A stretch of DNA of 41,194 nucleotides from Chloroflexota bacterium (lineage in GTDB: Bacteria; Chloroflexota; Anaerolineae; B4-G1): the NCBI GenBank assembly GCA_012514315.1, contig JAAZAN010000208.1, forward strand, positions 1 through 41,194, given 5' to 3'. The translations under genes were made by a program, and so were the position numbers. Numbering within the stretch: the first letter of the stretch is position 1; each line of letters opens with the position of its first letter. Of this stretch, positions 25,661-34,517 are shown one piece after another. The notes beneath the pieces were generated by a model. It saw nothing but the letters and a program-made list of their open reading frames with translations, searched no databases and had not been told where the DNA came from.

Positions 25661-26704
25661 CTACACAGCAGGAGCTTGAGCCAGCGCCGAGCCAATTGCA
25701 TCACGCCGCGCGAATCCATGGACATTCGGCCGATTCGATGCGTCTGCAAGGATTGCGTCCCGGATGGTCACTGCCAGCTGCAGCGCGTTGAGGCCATCTC
25801 GAACGGTCACCTGGGGCGCCTTGTTCTGCAGAATGCAGTCGATGAAGTGCTGCAACTCTAGAAGAAGAGGCTCGAAGATTGGCACATGGATGCGCTCAAC
25901 GATGCTCTCTTGACGATACTTGACACCCCGATGATTGTGACTCACATACTGTCCGACTGTGCGCCGATGCACTGAGATACTCTTGTTAAGCAGATCGCTC
26001 TCTACGTAGGCCTCGAGGGCTGTCACCTCAATAGATCGCACCTTCTGTTCGGTGACTCGAGACGCCGTCATAGTCAGAAGCGGACCTGAGTCGAATGCCA
26101 GGTTGACTATCGCGTGATCCACCGTGCCACTGAACGCCGTCAACCCCTGGGTGCTCACCGAGGTTGGCGCCTGCCCCATCATATCCAGGGCAAGATCGAT
26201 GTCGTGAATCATCAGATCGAGTACTACATCAACATCCGTGTTGCTGCCGGCGTATGGGCTAAGGCGACGGAGGTTAACCGCCAGTGGAGTGATATCCTCA
26301 AGCACGTTCCTCAGCTCAATGTAGGCAGGATTGAAGCGTTCGATGTGTCCCACTTGCACGACCAGATGGCTGGCCTCAGCAGTGTCAGTCAGAATTTCGG
26401 CTTGCTTGACCGTCTCGGTGATCGGCTTCTCAATCAGAACGTGTACGCCCTGCGCGAGACAACACATAGCAAGATCATAGTGCGATGGCGTCGGTGTGGC
26501 CAAGCTTACGGCGTCGACATGTTCCAGAAGGTCCTCGGCTCTCTCATAAAAGGGTACATCGTATTGCTGAGCCGCCTGAGCTCCGACGTCTGGTGCAGCA
26601 TCGCAGATACCGGACAGTTGCACGTGACGCAAGCCGGAATAGACGCGGCAATGCCGCTGACCCATCGTACCTGTGCCTATGACACCTACTCTAACTGGTT
26701 GCAT
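25661..26704 (-). CDS. Gfo/Idh/MocA oxidoreductase, probable UDP-HexNAc 3-dehydrogenase
   Basis: This 347-residue NAD(P)-dependent enzyme has a Rossmann motif GVIGTGTMG (7-15), the family EKP catalytic-site signature (Glu92-Lys93-Pro94) and a likely active-site His167-Asp168 (LMIHDIDLALD). VGHIERFNPAY (118-128) resembles UDP-GlcNAc 3-dehydrogenases (GnnA-like) more than classical WlbA/WbpB. ATG at 26704 has AAGGGG about seven bases upstream. The gene lies after the aminotransferase and before the DPM1-like gene. It would oxidise C3 of a UDP-GlcNAc or UDP-GlcNAcA so that the aminotransferase can install the 3-amino group. Which of the two substrates it uses is not decided by the sequence. Confidence 0.83.
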   Translation of the reverse strand: MQPVRVGVIGTGTMGQRHCRVYSGLRHVQLSGICDAAPDVGAQAAQQYDVPFYERAEDLLEHVDAVSLATPTPSHYDLAMCCLAQGVHVLIEKPITETVKQAEILTDTAEASHLVVQVGHIERFNPAYIELRNVLEDITPLAVNLRRLSPYAGSNTDVDVVLDLMIHDIDLALDMMGQAPTSVSTQGLTAFSGTVDHAIVNLAFDSGPLLTMTASRVTEQKVRSIEVTALEAYVESDLLNKSISVHRRTVGQYVSHNHRGVKYRQESIVERIHVPIFEPLLLELQHFIDCILQNKAPQVTVRDGLNALQLAVTIRDAILADASNRPNVHGFARRDAIGSALAQAPAV

Positions 26705-26868
26705 CTCTCTGCCCCTTCTTGCGGACCAATGCCATTCATCCATCTTGCCGACACTCTATCACACGGACGTACCGGAATAGTCAAGAGATTGCTAGAATTC
26801 CATAGAAACTGCAGCGGCTTGCCATCTGGTAGTGGCATGCTGGCCCATCTCGGCCTCAGTATCACCCC

Positions 26869-27942
26869 TCATTCGCACAGCTCGTTCACCGAGATCACTA
26901 TCCGCTCCAGGTCATCTGTACTAAGCCCTGGGTGGACGGGCAGCGATAGCACCTCTGCAGCCGCCCGTTCGGCCTCAGGCAGGACCAGATCGTACCCCAT
27001 ATCGGCATAGAGCTGTTGTCGATGCACAGGTACCGGGTAGTAGACGGCCGTGCCTATACCACGCACCCGCAGCCCATCCAGCACGTAGTCGCGCCGGTCA
27101 CCCGAAACGCGGATCGTGTACTGGTGAAACACGTGCCGTCGTTCCGCCGGCACGCTGGGAGCCGCAACACCCCGCAGGTTCTGACTCAGATATCTGGCAT
27201 TGGAGATACGCGCTTCGTTGAACAACTCTAGCTTCTCCATCTGAGCCAACCCGATGGCCGCGTGGACATCGGTCATGCGGAAGTTGTACCCCAACTCATC
27301 GTGATAGTACCGTCTGCGCATCCCGTGCTGGCGAATCACCCGGCATTTGTCCGCAAGATCCTCGTCATTGGTTGTGATTATTCCACCTTCACCAGTCGTG
27401 ATATTTTTCGTAGGATAGAAAGAGAAACAGCCGGTACCGAATGCCCCGACGCGCCTCCCCCGATACTCCGCTCCATGGGCCTGACAAGCATCTTCGATAA
27501 CAGCCAGGCCATACCGCCTGGCCACTTCCATGATCGGGTTCATGTCCACTGCCAATCCAAATAGATGTACCGGCATTATCGCTTTCGTACGGGAGGTAAT
27601 CGCCGACTCCAATCGATCCGGCCGGATGTTGAAGGTCTCCGGGTCAATATCCACGAAGACCGGCCGGGCCCCAACGTACAGCACCGAGTTTGCAGAAGCG
27701 ATGAAGGTAAACGGCGTCGTGATCACCTCATCTTCAGGTCCGACACCGTGAGCCAGCAATGCCACGTGCAGAGCCGTCGTACCTGACGAGGTCGCCACGG
27801 CGTATCTCACGCCACAGTAGCCAGCGAACGCCTCCTCGAACGCCTGAACCCGAGGTCCCTGAGCCAACATGCCGGACTCTAGAACCTCCATGACCGCCAG
27901 TTTCTCCTCCGCCCCGAGCAGCGGTTTTGCGATGGGAATCAC
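26869..27942 (-). CDS. DegT/DnrJ/EryC1/StrS aminotransferase (3-amino-UDP-sugar synthesis)
   Basis: The 357-residue PLP enzyme has the family features: TSSGTTALHVAL for phosphate binding, PFTFIASANSVLY, VIEDACQAHGA (Asp151) and the PLP lysine Lys179 in SFYPTKNITTGEGG. GTG at 27942 has GGAGG six bases upstream and overlaps the acetyltransferase stop in GTGA, so the two are translated together. It would convert a 3-keto-UDP-HexNAc made by the downstream dehydrogenase to the 3-amino sugar, like WbpE/WlbC. Length and motifs are complete. Confidence 0.9.
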   Translation of the reverse strand: MIPIAKPLLGAEEKLAVMEVLESGMLAQGPRVQAFEEAFAGYCGVRYAVATSSGTTALHVALLAHGVGPEDEVITTPFTFIASANSVLYVGARPVFVDIDPETFNIRPDRLESAITSRTKAIMPVHLFGLAVDMNPIMEVARRYGLAVIEDACQAHGAEYRGRRVGAFGTGCFSFYPTKNITTGEGGIITTNDEDLADKCRVIRQHGMRRRYYHDELGYNFRMTDVHAAIGLAQMEKLELFNEARISNARYLSQNLRGVAAPSVPAERRHVFHQYTIRVSGDRRDYVLDGLRVRGIGTAVYYPVPVHRQQLYADMGYDLVLPEAERAAAEVLSLPVHPGLSTDDLERIVISVNELCE

Positions 27943-28562
27943 ACTCCACCTCCAGTCCGCAGAATCATCACATCAGGTACTGCTATCTCTATTCCACACT
28001 CCGGGCATTTCATCCGGACGCGTTCAACCTCCTTGTAGGAGGTTTCCTGCATCCATTCACCACAGGGACACACAAATCCCCGTAACCGGGCCGGGTTTCC
28101 CCAGGCCAGACCGTAATCGGGCACGTTTCGAGTGACAACGGACCCAGATCCCACCATCGCCCATTGCCCGATAGTCGTGCCGCAGACAACAACCGAATGC
28201 GCACCAATGGATGCCCCCCGCAAGACATGTGTCTCGCTCACCGTCCAGTCATCATCGCCTTTGAGCGTTCCGTCAGGGTTGATCGCGCGCGGACGCTTGT
28301 CATTGGTGAAACAGACATGTGGCCCCACAAACACACCATCGTGGATTGTCACTCCGTGGTATACCGAGGTATAGTTCTGTATTTTGACGCAGTCGCCGAC
28401 ACGGACGCCCATATCTATGTATACGCCCTTCCCAATGACGCAATCGCGGCCGATGTGCGTACCTTCACGTATCTGCGCCTGATGCCAGATCGATGTCCCC
28501 TCACCGATCTCTGCCTCCTCCGAGACATCCGCTGTCGGATGGATTCGAACACCATTTCGCAC
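27939..28562 (-). CDS. Left-handed beta-helix N-acetyltransferase, WbpD/WlbB-like, with zinc-ribbon tail
   Basis: This is a hexapeptide-repeat acyltransferase of about 207 residues. Repeats run from IHPTADVSEEAEIGEGTSIW through VKIQNYTSVYHGVTIHDGVF and GASIGAHSVVVCGTTIG to GNPARLRG, and match the WbpD/WlbB pattern, including the VFVGPHVCFTND loop. It would acetylate the 3-amino group of the UDP-sugar made by the coupled aminotransferase. The C-terminus adds a CPCG...CPECG zinc-ribbon-like tail (about 163-190). GTG at 28562 has GGAGG eight bases upstream; ATG at 28568 is too close to the site, and the GTG at 28592 has no site although the frame is open that far. Confidence 0.86.
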   Translation of the reverse strand: MRNGVRIHPTADVSEEAEIGEGTSIWHQAQIREGTHIGRDCVIGKGVYIDMGVRVGDCVKIQNYTSVYHGVTIHDGVFVGPHVCFTNDKRPRAINPDGTLKGDDDWTVSETHVLRGASIGAHSVVVCGTTIGQWAMVGSGSVVTRNVPDYGLAWGNPARLRGFVCPCGEWMQETSYKEVERVRMKCPECGIEIAVPDVMILRTGGGV

Positions 28563-28591
28563 AGCCATCACCTCCAGTGCCACGCCGGGCA

Positions 28592-30181
28592 CTACGGATT
28601 CTCAACGCCGATAAAACTGCCTCCATAGCCAAGGACCTGATTCGCCGACAGCAGCAAGTACTCCAGATCCCCTCCGTGCCTTAGTGGCAGCCCCTGTGCA
28701 GGCTCTGAACCCTCAACAAACGCCGCCAGATGTGGGTCAAAGAGGACCACTGCCCAATAACCTTGACCGTCCAGTTTCAGCCCAAGCCCGGTTCGGGTGA
28801 CAACGGCTATCTCATCAGTGTCTACTGGCTCGCCTTCGCCCAGCTCCCATTTGGCGACGACGTCGAAATGGAGAGGGTGGAAATCAGGCAAGTAGTACTC
28901 AACGTGACGCCAGTTGCTTGCCAGAACCACCGTCGACTCCGGCGAGAAACCCTCCTCAACGGCGGCAAACCGATCCCGGTAGTAGTTGTCCGAGCTGACC
29001 AGTGTCGCGCGAGTCAGGAGTCGGAATCGATCACCACCCGCTGGATATTCCGGAGCCAGGCAGAAGGTGCCCACATTCGCCGCTACCAAGATGGCGGTTG
29101 TTGCTCTCAACAGACGAGGTCGCGCAGACAGAAGGCGCGTCAAGCCGACCGCACTGATCAACAGCAGCGCGGGAAGAAACACAAAAACCAGGCCCTGCTG
29201 CCCCATATGGATGACCACGTAGTAGAACAACGCAGGCAATATCCAGGCCAGCAGGAACAGCACGCGGTCCAATCGGATCTCCCCGGCCCGTCGTCGCCTT
29301 ACTTGACGCACCGCGTAGACTACCGCCGGCGCCATCGCCACGCTCCATCCGTAGCCGGTATACATGCCCAGCTTGCGCAGATTGCGGCTCAGACCGAACC
29401 ACCCTGCCCCCAACAGAAGTGACGTAGTCGCATTGAACCGCCCAGAGAAGGCTGCCAGTGTCTGACGATACTGTGCTAATCCGCCCGTCGATCCAATCAG
29501 CGGAAAGAACCAGCTCGCGCATACTAGCCCGAAGACGCCCAACGCCAGCATCGCCCGCCGCAACCCTCGGATCCAACCCGTCCGTCGCAGAAAGCCGATG
29601 CCCGCATAGAGGGCGATCAGCCCCAAGAACACCGGTGTCTGCTGCCGGATTCCGCCAGCTACAGCCAGTGTTACGGCTGCCCAGACAACGGCCCATGCCT
29701 TCCCCTGCGCAGTCTCCCACAGCAGCCACGCCGAGATGATCACCAGAACCATGTCAACCGCGTGTGGGAGAGCAATCTCTCCGTAGAACCAGAACAGCGG
29801 GCTGGTCGCCAGAAACAGGGCTGCGACCAACGCAGACTGTCGATCGACCATCGATCGACCCAGCAGATACATTGCGACAGCGGCCAGCCCGCTGCACACG
29901 ATGCTGATCCAAACCATCGTGACTTGCGGGTCGCCGAACAGCAGGTCGACCAGACGACACAGCCATACGTAGGCGATATAACCTGGTGGCTGTGGCTGCT
30001 CGGCGCCGATATCGAAGCGCCTCATCGCAAATGCGAAGTTCACCGAGTCCCAATGATAGAGAACCTGACTTCGAAATGGAATCCGGGACAGTAGTGTCCC
30101 AACGAAGAGCGACACACTAGCCCACGAGTCATCGGCGGACCAGCGGAAGGAGTGCCTGCTTGACCTCACTGATGCTGACAT
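28592..30181 (-). CDS. GT-C-type multi-pass membrane glycosyltransferase (DUF2723-like)
   Basis: This 529-residue membrane protein has about ten to twelve helices. In the first outer loop LYHWDSVNFAFAMRRFD has the acidic residue expected for GT-C enzymes, and EQPQPPGYIAYVWL follows, a pattern seen in DUF2723/GT-C proteins. The C-terminal 130 residues are soluble (PESTVVLASNWRHVEYYLP, DTDEIAVVTR). ATG at 30181 lies six bases after the previous stop, with GGGAG about nine bases upstream. It is the third of three consecutive GT-C genes and ends directly at the acetyltransferase gene. The donor is likely a polyprenyl-phosphate sugar; the acceptor is unknown. Confidence 0.8.
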   Translation of the reverse strand: MSASVRSSRHSFRWSADDSWASVSLFVGTLLSRIPFRSQVLYHWDSVNFAFAMRRFDIGAEQPQPPGYIAYVWLCRLVDLLFGDPQVTMVWISIVCSGLAAVAMYLLGRSMVDRQSALVAALFLATSPLFWFYGEIALPHAVDMVLVIISAWLLWETAQGKAWAVVWAAVTLAVAGGIRQQTPVFLGLIALYAGIGFLRRTGWIRGLRRAMLALGVFGLVCASWFFPLIGSTGGLAQYRQTLAAFSGRFNATTSLLLGAGWFGLSRNLRKLGMYTGYGWSVAMAPAVVYAVRQVRRRRAGEIRLDRVLFLLAWILPALFYYVVIHMGQQGLVFVFLPALLLISAVGLTRLLSARPRLLRATTAILVAANVGTFCLAPEYPAGGDRFRLLTRATLVSSDNYYRDRFAAVEEGFSPESTVVLASNWRHVEYYLPDFHPLHFDVVAKWELGEGEPVDTDEIAVVTRTGLGLKLDGQGYWAVVLFDPHLAAFVEGSEPAQGLPLRHGGDLEYLLLSANQVLGYGGSFIGVENP

Positions 30182-30187
30182 ACCCCA

Positions 30188-31855
30188 TCACTCCCGCACG
30201 GCGTAGAGTCTCACGGCTGGCGACGAGTAGACCTCGCGGAACAACGACGACTGACCGGGATCATACCCCCCCAGCGCTCGCTCCGCTGGTCCGTGGAAGA
30301 CATAAGCTACGCCAAACGTTCTCAGCGTCTCCACACGCGCATCATCAGATACAGTCGTGTCAAAGAAGCTCTCCACGCGTTCTGACTTGTCGTAGAAGTC
30401 CACTGTCTGTGCCCAATGCGCAAGAAACGCGGTATTCGCGCTGAGAGCGGGCACGTACTGCCCGATGGTGATGGAGCTAAGTACTACATCATCGGCAGAC
30501 GTGTTCTCTCGCAGCCAGTCTAGCGCGGCCACTTCATCGCGATATAGGAAGTAAGGATGGTCGTGCCGAGCCAGATCTACGAACCGCCACACCCACAAGT
30601 AGAGATTGGTCGGTATGACGGCGAGTAGGAACGTCACTATCACCAATTGACTTACCCGCTGACGATTGAGTCCCAGCCCTCTGATTCCTACACCAATCTT
30701 GGAAATGGCTGGAATGATCACGTCATACAATCCGCCTGTGGCAAGAATCACCATCGGAATCTGCCAGCTGTTCAGCATATGGATCTGGTAATCGGTCGGT
30801 ATGTAGATGAGCACCGCGCCTGCGGCAAACCACCCCATCACAAACAGCCTCTCGTCACTCCAATGCCTCCGCACTGCCATACCGATCCACGCGATGGCGG
30901 CCAGGATGAGTGGAAATCCAAACAGGATGACCAGATGCGGCGGCGTGGGCGTATACACACCCGCATTGGCGAATTGAGCCAACACCTCTTCCCACAGAGG
31001 ATCTACCGTCGTCAGAATCACGGAATAGACCGCGCCTGAACAGGAGAGCACAGCGATGATCACCCCGCCCCAAAAGAGCCGCCAGGGGAACACACGGTCT
31101 CTCACCCATATGGAAAGCGCGAACGCCCCGATGATTACATAGATCAGCAGTAGATCGTATGCATGCATCCACCCCAAGAGAAAAGAGACCACCCCCGACC
31201 AGACCATGGGCCAGGTGCGTTCTTCACGCCATCCACGCCACGCAAACTCGAACGCCAAGGCGATGAATGTGATGGCGAAGGCGAAATGCGGGTAGCCCAA
31301 GATACACAGGAACGAGTTCCCTTCGGCAATGAACACGTCCAGTGGGAAGAGCAACTCCCCACCAGTCAGTGTATACTTGAGTACAACAAGCACCCAGCCC
31401 AACCCTGAACTGAAGCTCAGCAACAAGAACGTCACCCGTCGTCTTGGAGCCTCTGGCACGAACTGAGCAATCAGCCGATAGGCGGCCCACAGGAATGAAC
31501 CCCCGGCAACCCAACGAAACGCCTGGTACACCGCCGCGTAGCCAAGTCCGGTCCATTTTGAGACCTGGGCCAACGTCCACCAGAGCAGGTTGAAGAAGAG
31601 TGGTTCGTTGGCCTCGGGCGTTAGCTTGTTCCTGACCAGAAATGTGCTCTGGAAGCTTCGCCACCAGGAGAGGTATTGGCCATGATCAGGTACATTGAGC
31701 ATAAGTCCCATATACTGCTTGTCAGTCGGGCTTGAGAGGTATCCGTAGAGATAGGGGAGACTGGTGAACACCAGTACCACCGCGATGACTAGTCCCACAA
31801 AGCGCCACTCGCGGCCAGAGACCGCGCCACGCTGTTCAGGGGGCAGCGTATTCAT
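30188..31855 (-). CDS. GT-C-like multi-pass membrane protein
   Basis: The true start is ATG at 31855 (MNTLPPEQRG), which overlaps the upstream stop in ATGA and has GGAG four bases before it. The open frame continues to 32581, but that extension is only a shadow of the upstream gene. The 555-residue protein has about eleven helices. An early outer loop holds LNVPDHGQYLSWWRSFQ with an Asp-His that may serve as the catalytic acidic site, and later PTDYQIHMLNSWQIP. The soluble C-terminus (LDWLRENTSADDVVLSS, FLAHWAQTVDF) resembles those of bacterial GT-C enzymes. Assignment as a glycosyltransferase rests on topology and neighbours, so it is less sure than for the DE-motif proteins. Confidence 0.77.
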   Translation of the reverse strand: MNTLPPEQRGAVSGREWRFVGLVIAVVLVFTSLPYLYGYLSSPTDKQYMGLMLNVPDHGQYLSWWRSFQSTFLVRNKLTPEANEPLFFNLLWWTLAQVSKWTGLGYAAVYQAFRWVAGGSFLWAAYRLIAQFVPEAPRRRVTFLLLSFSSGLGWVLVVLKYTLTGGELLFPLDVFIAEGNSFLCILGYPHFAFAITFIALAFEFAWRGWREERTWPMVWSGVVSFLLGWMHAYDLLLIYVIIGAFALSIWVRDRVFPWRLFWGGVIIAVLSCSGAVYSVILTTVDPLWEEVLAQFANAGVYTPTPPHLVILFGFPLILAAIAWIGMAVRRHWSDERLFVMGWFAAGAVLIYIPTDYQIHMLNSWQIPMVILATGGLYDVIIPAISKIGVGIRGLGLNRQRVSQLVIVTFLLAVIPTNLYLWVWRFVDLARHDHPYFLYRDEVAALDWLRENTSADDVVLSSITIGQYVPALSANTAFLAHWAQTVDFYDKSERVESFFDTTVSDDARVETLRTFGVAYVFHGPAERALGGYDPGQSSLFREVYSSPAVRLYAVRE

Positions 31856-33354
31856 CGCTCTCCCTCGACCCCGGCCAACGCTGCCGACTCTCGTCGCGAC
31901 AGGAACCACAGCATGCCAAGGAACGCGGAGACAACCAACAGCAGGGGCAACAAGCTGGCGACGTTGGGCAGATTCAGGAACATCCCAAGATTGCGGGCGA
32001 TATTCCCCTCGAGCCAGTTGGGCCAGGCATATTCGAGGAAGGGATTGCGGATGGTGTCCGGTGGGAATGCCTGTCCCGCCAACGTGAGGCCCCATGTGAC
32101 CACCAGCGACCAGGCCGACAACACAAGAATCACGAGTCTGCCCCACGTTCTCCAGCCCCACGCACAAAACACAAAGACAAGCGGCAAGGCCATGAATGGC
32201 AACCCTGGCAACAGGTAGCGTGGGCCGATCGCGTATCCGCCCCACCACATAACGGATGAGACATTGAACAGGAACATGGCCAGGAAACTCGCCAGAGCTA
32301 CCCAAAGTTCGGACCGGTGTAACCGCGCCCGCGACCAGAGGAGAAAACCCGGTACAGTCAACAGAAGCAGCGGGGAGAGCACAAACAGTCCACGAAACGG
32401 GCTGAAAGTGATGCCCCAGATCGCGTCCCACCGAGGCAGACCCAGGCTCATGAAACCCGTATGATGCTGGCCCTGCCACAACTCTGACGCGCTGTAACCC
32501 AGCGATAGCGGCCCGCCGAATATGGCCGTGTTGTACACCATCCACCCAACAGCCACCAGCCCGCCGGTGAGTGCCACCCACCCAATCCGCAACTTATTGG
32601 TCAGACTCCAGAGGGTGTACAGAAACAGAATGCCGGCCACCAGTGCTGCAGGATACTCGGTGATCACGCTGTAGCCCAGTAAGAACCCGACGAGTAGCAG
32701 AGCAGGCGTCGAAGGCGCCTTTCTATCAACAAAGACGAGACAGAACGCAGCAAACAGGCACGCTGTACTGAGCTGATGGCCATAGAACGCTCCAGCGTAG
32801 GCGAAGACTGGTGTTAGTAGCCCATAGCCCAGGGCCACGCCCAGGCGCGGCCAGACCAAGGCAGTGAAACGAGCCAACATCCGATACATCAGCGCGCCAA
32901 CCAAGGCGGTTGGCAGCGCCGCAGCCACGAATGCCAAAGCCACCTGAGCAATCGCAAATCGCACTTTGTGCTCCAGCAGCCCTGTGCCCCCTTCCCGCAG
33001 CGTGGCTTCTAGCGCCTCGTTGCTCGCTAGGCGATCCATCAGACCACTCATAGTCGGTAGATCGAGTAACACCTTAATCCCCGCGTACACGGGAATGCCC
33101 AGGAATGCAGCCCCAGGGGCCTTATCGCTGTAGTAGTGCTCTCCCACCTTGGCATAGTCCACCGTGTTCTCGACATACTGATCAATCCTGAAAGTGCCGT
33201 CTTCCACCACGGCGATGACCATGTCGAGTCGTGAGTTCTGATTGGGGTCAGCCCAACGGGGCAGGAAGTAAGCATAACACACGGACAGCGTGACCAACAG
33301 TAGCCACGTCACCGTGCTCTCCACGCCGCGACGCCTTGCCCTCTCCGTAGTCAC
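31852..33354 (-). CDS. GT-C-like multi-pass membrane glycosyltransferase
   Basis: This is a 500-residue protein with about eleven hydrophobic helices. GTG at 33354 overlaps the wecB stop in GTGA, with only a weak purine-rich site upstream, so it depends on coupling. The first outer loop reads SRLDMVIAVVEDGTFRID and then GEHYYSDKAPGAAFLGIPVY; the YYSDKAPG motif recurs in bacterial mannosyltransferase-like GT-C proteins. VMWWGGYAIGPRYLLPGLPF lies in the last third. Unlike the PMT-like enzymes further downstream it has almost no soluble C-terminal domain. The substrate is unknown. Confidence 0.8.
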   Translation of the reverse strand: MTTERARRRGVESTVTWLLLVTLSVCYAYFLPRWADPNQNSRLDMVIAVVEDGTFRIDQYVENTVDYAKVGEHYYSDKAPGAAFLGIPVYAGIKVLLDLPTMSGLMDRLASNEALEATLREGGTGLLEHKVRFAIAQVALAFVAAALPTALVGALMYRMLARFTALVWPRLGVALGYGLLTPVFAYAGAFYGHQLSTACLFAAFCLVFVDRKAPSTPALLLVGFLLGYSVITEYPAALVAGILFLYTLWSLTNKLRIGWVALTGGLVAVGWMVYNTAIFGGPLSLGYSASELWQGQHHTGFMSLGLPRWDAIWGITFSPFRGLFVLSPLLLLTVPGFLLWSRARLHRSELWVALASFLAMFLFNVSSVMWWGGYAIGPRYLLPGLPFMALPLVFVFCAWGWRTWGRLVILVLSAWSLVVTWGLTLAGQAFPPDTIRNPFLEYAWPNWLEGNIARNLGMFLNLPNVASLLPLLLVVSAFLGMLWFLSRRESAALAGVEGER

Positions 33355-34517
33355 CTCGACCGCCCTTGGCCTTCTGTCGCGTCGCCAGACAACGGCATGA
33401 ACGAATCGGTTGCCACGCCTCGTAACGCTGCGACAATACGCTGGCTGGCCCGGCCATCGCCGTAGGGATTCGCTGCCTGGGCCATCCTCCTGTATGCCTC
33501 GCCACTGCTCAGGAGAAGCTCGGTCTCCAAAACTATGCGCTCGAACGACGTCCCCACCAGTTTCGCCGTACCAGCAATCACTGCTTCGGGTCGTTCAGTG
33601 ACTTCCCGCAGTACCAGCACCGGCCTTCCGAGCCCGGGAGCCTCTTCCTGCAAGCCGCCTGAATCGGTCAGCACCAGGTATGCTCGATCCACCAGACCCA
33701 CAAACGTCTCATAGTCCAGTGGCCCGGCCAGGGTGATGTTCGGAATCTCACCTAGGGCAGCGTGTACCGGCTCCAGCACGTGCGGGTTGAGATGAACAGG
33801 ATAGAGTATGTGCACATCGGACGAATGCGTGTGGGCGATATGCGCCAGCGCACGGCAGATCTCCTGCAGCGGAAGGCCAAAGTTCTCCCTTCGATGAGCC
33901 GTGACCAGCAGGAGCCTCTGCCCGCGCAACCGTGGTTCCCATTCATCCTGCACCCGAAGGCGAGCCTGCGCCACGACGCTCTGCAACGCATCGATTACCG
34001 TGTTACCAGTAACCAGAATGTTGGATTCCGACACTCCTTCACGCAGCAGATTCTGGCAGTTGGCCGTTGTCGGGGCGAAGTACATGTCGCTGACAACGTC
34101 GGCAATACGGCGATTGATCTCCTCGGGGAAGGGCTGGAACTTGTCACCAGTACGCAGCCCCGCTTCCACATGCCCCACCCGCACGCGATGGTAGTAGGCA
34201 ACCAGGCTGGCAACCATCACTGTCGTGGTATCCCCCTGCACTAGCACCCAATCGGGCCGCTCTTGAGCCATCACTCGATCCAGGCGCGTGAGGATATTCG
34301 CCGTAAGCTGTGCGAGTGTCTGATCCGGCAGCATGATGTCCAGGTCATAGTCCGGTCGAACACCAAAAAGGCCGAGCACTTGGTCGAGCATCTCCCGGTG
34401 CTGTGCTGTGACACAGACCACCGACTGAAGTTCATCGGGATATCTCTCAAGCTCCTTGATAACTGGAGCCATCTTGATGGCTTCTGGCCGGGTGCCGAAG
34501 ACAGTGAGAACCTTCAT
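33351..34517 (-). CDS. wecB: UDP-N-acetylglucosamine 2-epimerase (non-hydrolysing)
   Basis: This 388-residue cytoplasmic enzyme interconverts UDP-GlcNAc and UDP-ManNAc. All expected motifs are intact: FGTRPEAIKMAPVI at the N-terminus, QGDTTT with Asp96, HVEAGLRTGDKFQPFPEE with Glu118 and Glu132, TAHRRENFG with His208, and LTDSGGLQEEAP near the C-terminus. ATG at 34517 has GGAGAG upstream and overlaps the previous stop in ATGA. The frame stays open to 34955, but that is a shadow of the membrane GT2 gene. It is the canonical partner of the second, divergent epimerase at 23296, so the locus has two epimerases, probably for two different UDP-sugars. Confidence 0.93.
   Translation of the reverse strand: MKVLTVFGTRPEAIKMAPVIKELERYPDELQSVVCVTAQHREMLDQVLGLFGVRPDYDLDIMLPDQTLAQLTANILTRLDRVMAQERPDWVLVQGDTTTVMVASLVAYYHRVRVGHVEAGLRTGDKFQPFPEEINRRIADVVSDMYFAPTTANCQNLLREGVSESNILVTGNTVIDALQSVVAQARLRVQDEWEPRLRGQRLLLVTAHRRENFGLPLQEICRALAHIAHTHSSDVHILYPVHLNPHVLEPVHAALGEIPNITLAGPLDYETFVGLVDRAYLVLTDSGGLQEEAPGLGRPVLVLREVTERPEAVIAGTAKLVGTSFERIVLETELLLSSGEAYRRMAQAANPYGDGRASQRIVAALRGVATDSFMPLSGDATEGQGRSR

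Noticed and set aside
26779..26784. TTGACT as a possible -35 before the Gfo/Idh gene
   Set aside because: No acceptable -10 lies 16-18 bases downstream; the best hexamer matches only poorly.
26820..26837. Small inverted repeat TGCCA/TGGCA with eight-base loop before the Gfo/Idh gene
   Set aside because: A 5-bp stem is expected by chance and there is no T-run or supporting context.
26114..27010. Plus-strand open frame of 298 residues
   Set aside because: It spans the antisense of two well-defined enzyme genes (dehydrogenase and aminotransferase) and the gap between them, with no family motif.
31856..32581. N-terminal extension of the GT-C-like gene at 30188
   Set aside because: The extra 242 codons lie inside the upstream gene and read as Arg/Gly/Val-rich noise; the ATG at 31855 has a ribosome site and ATGA overlap.
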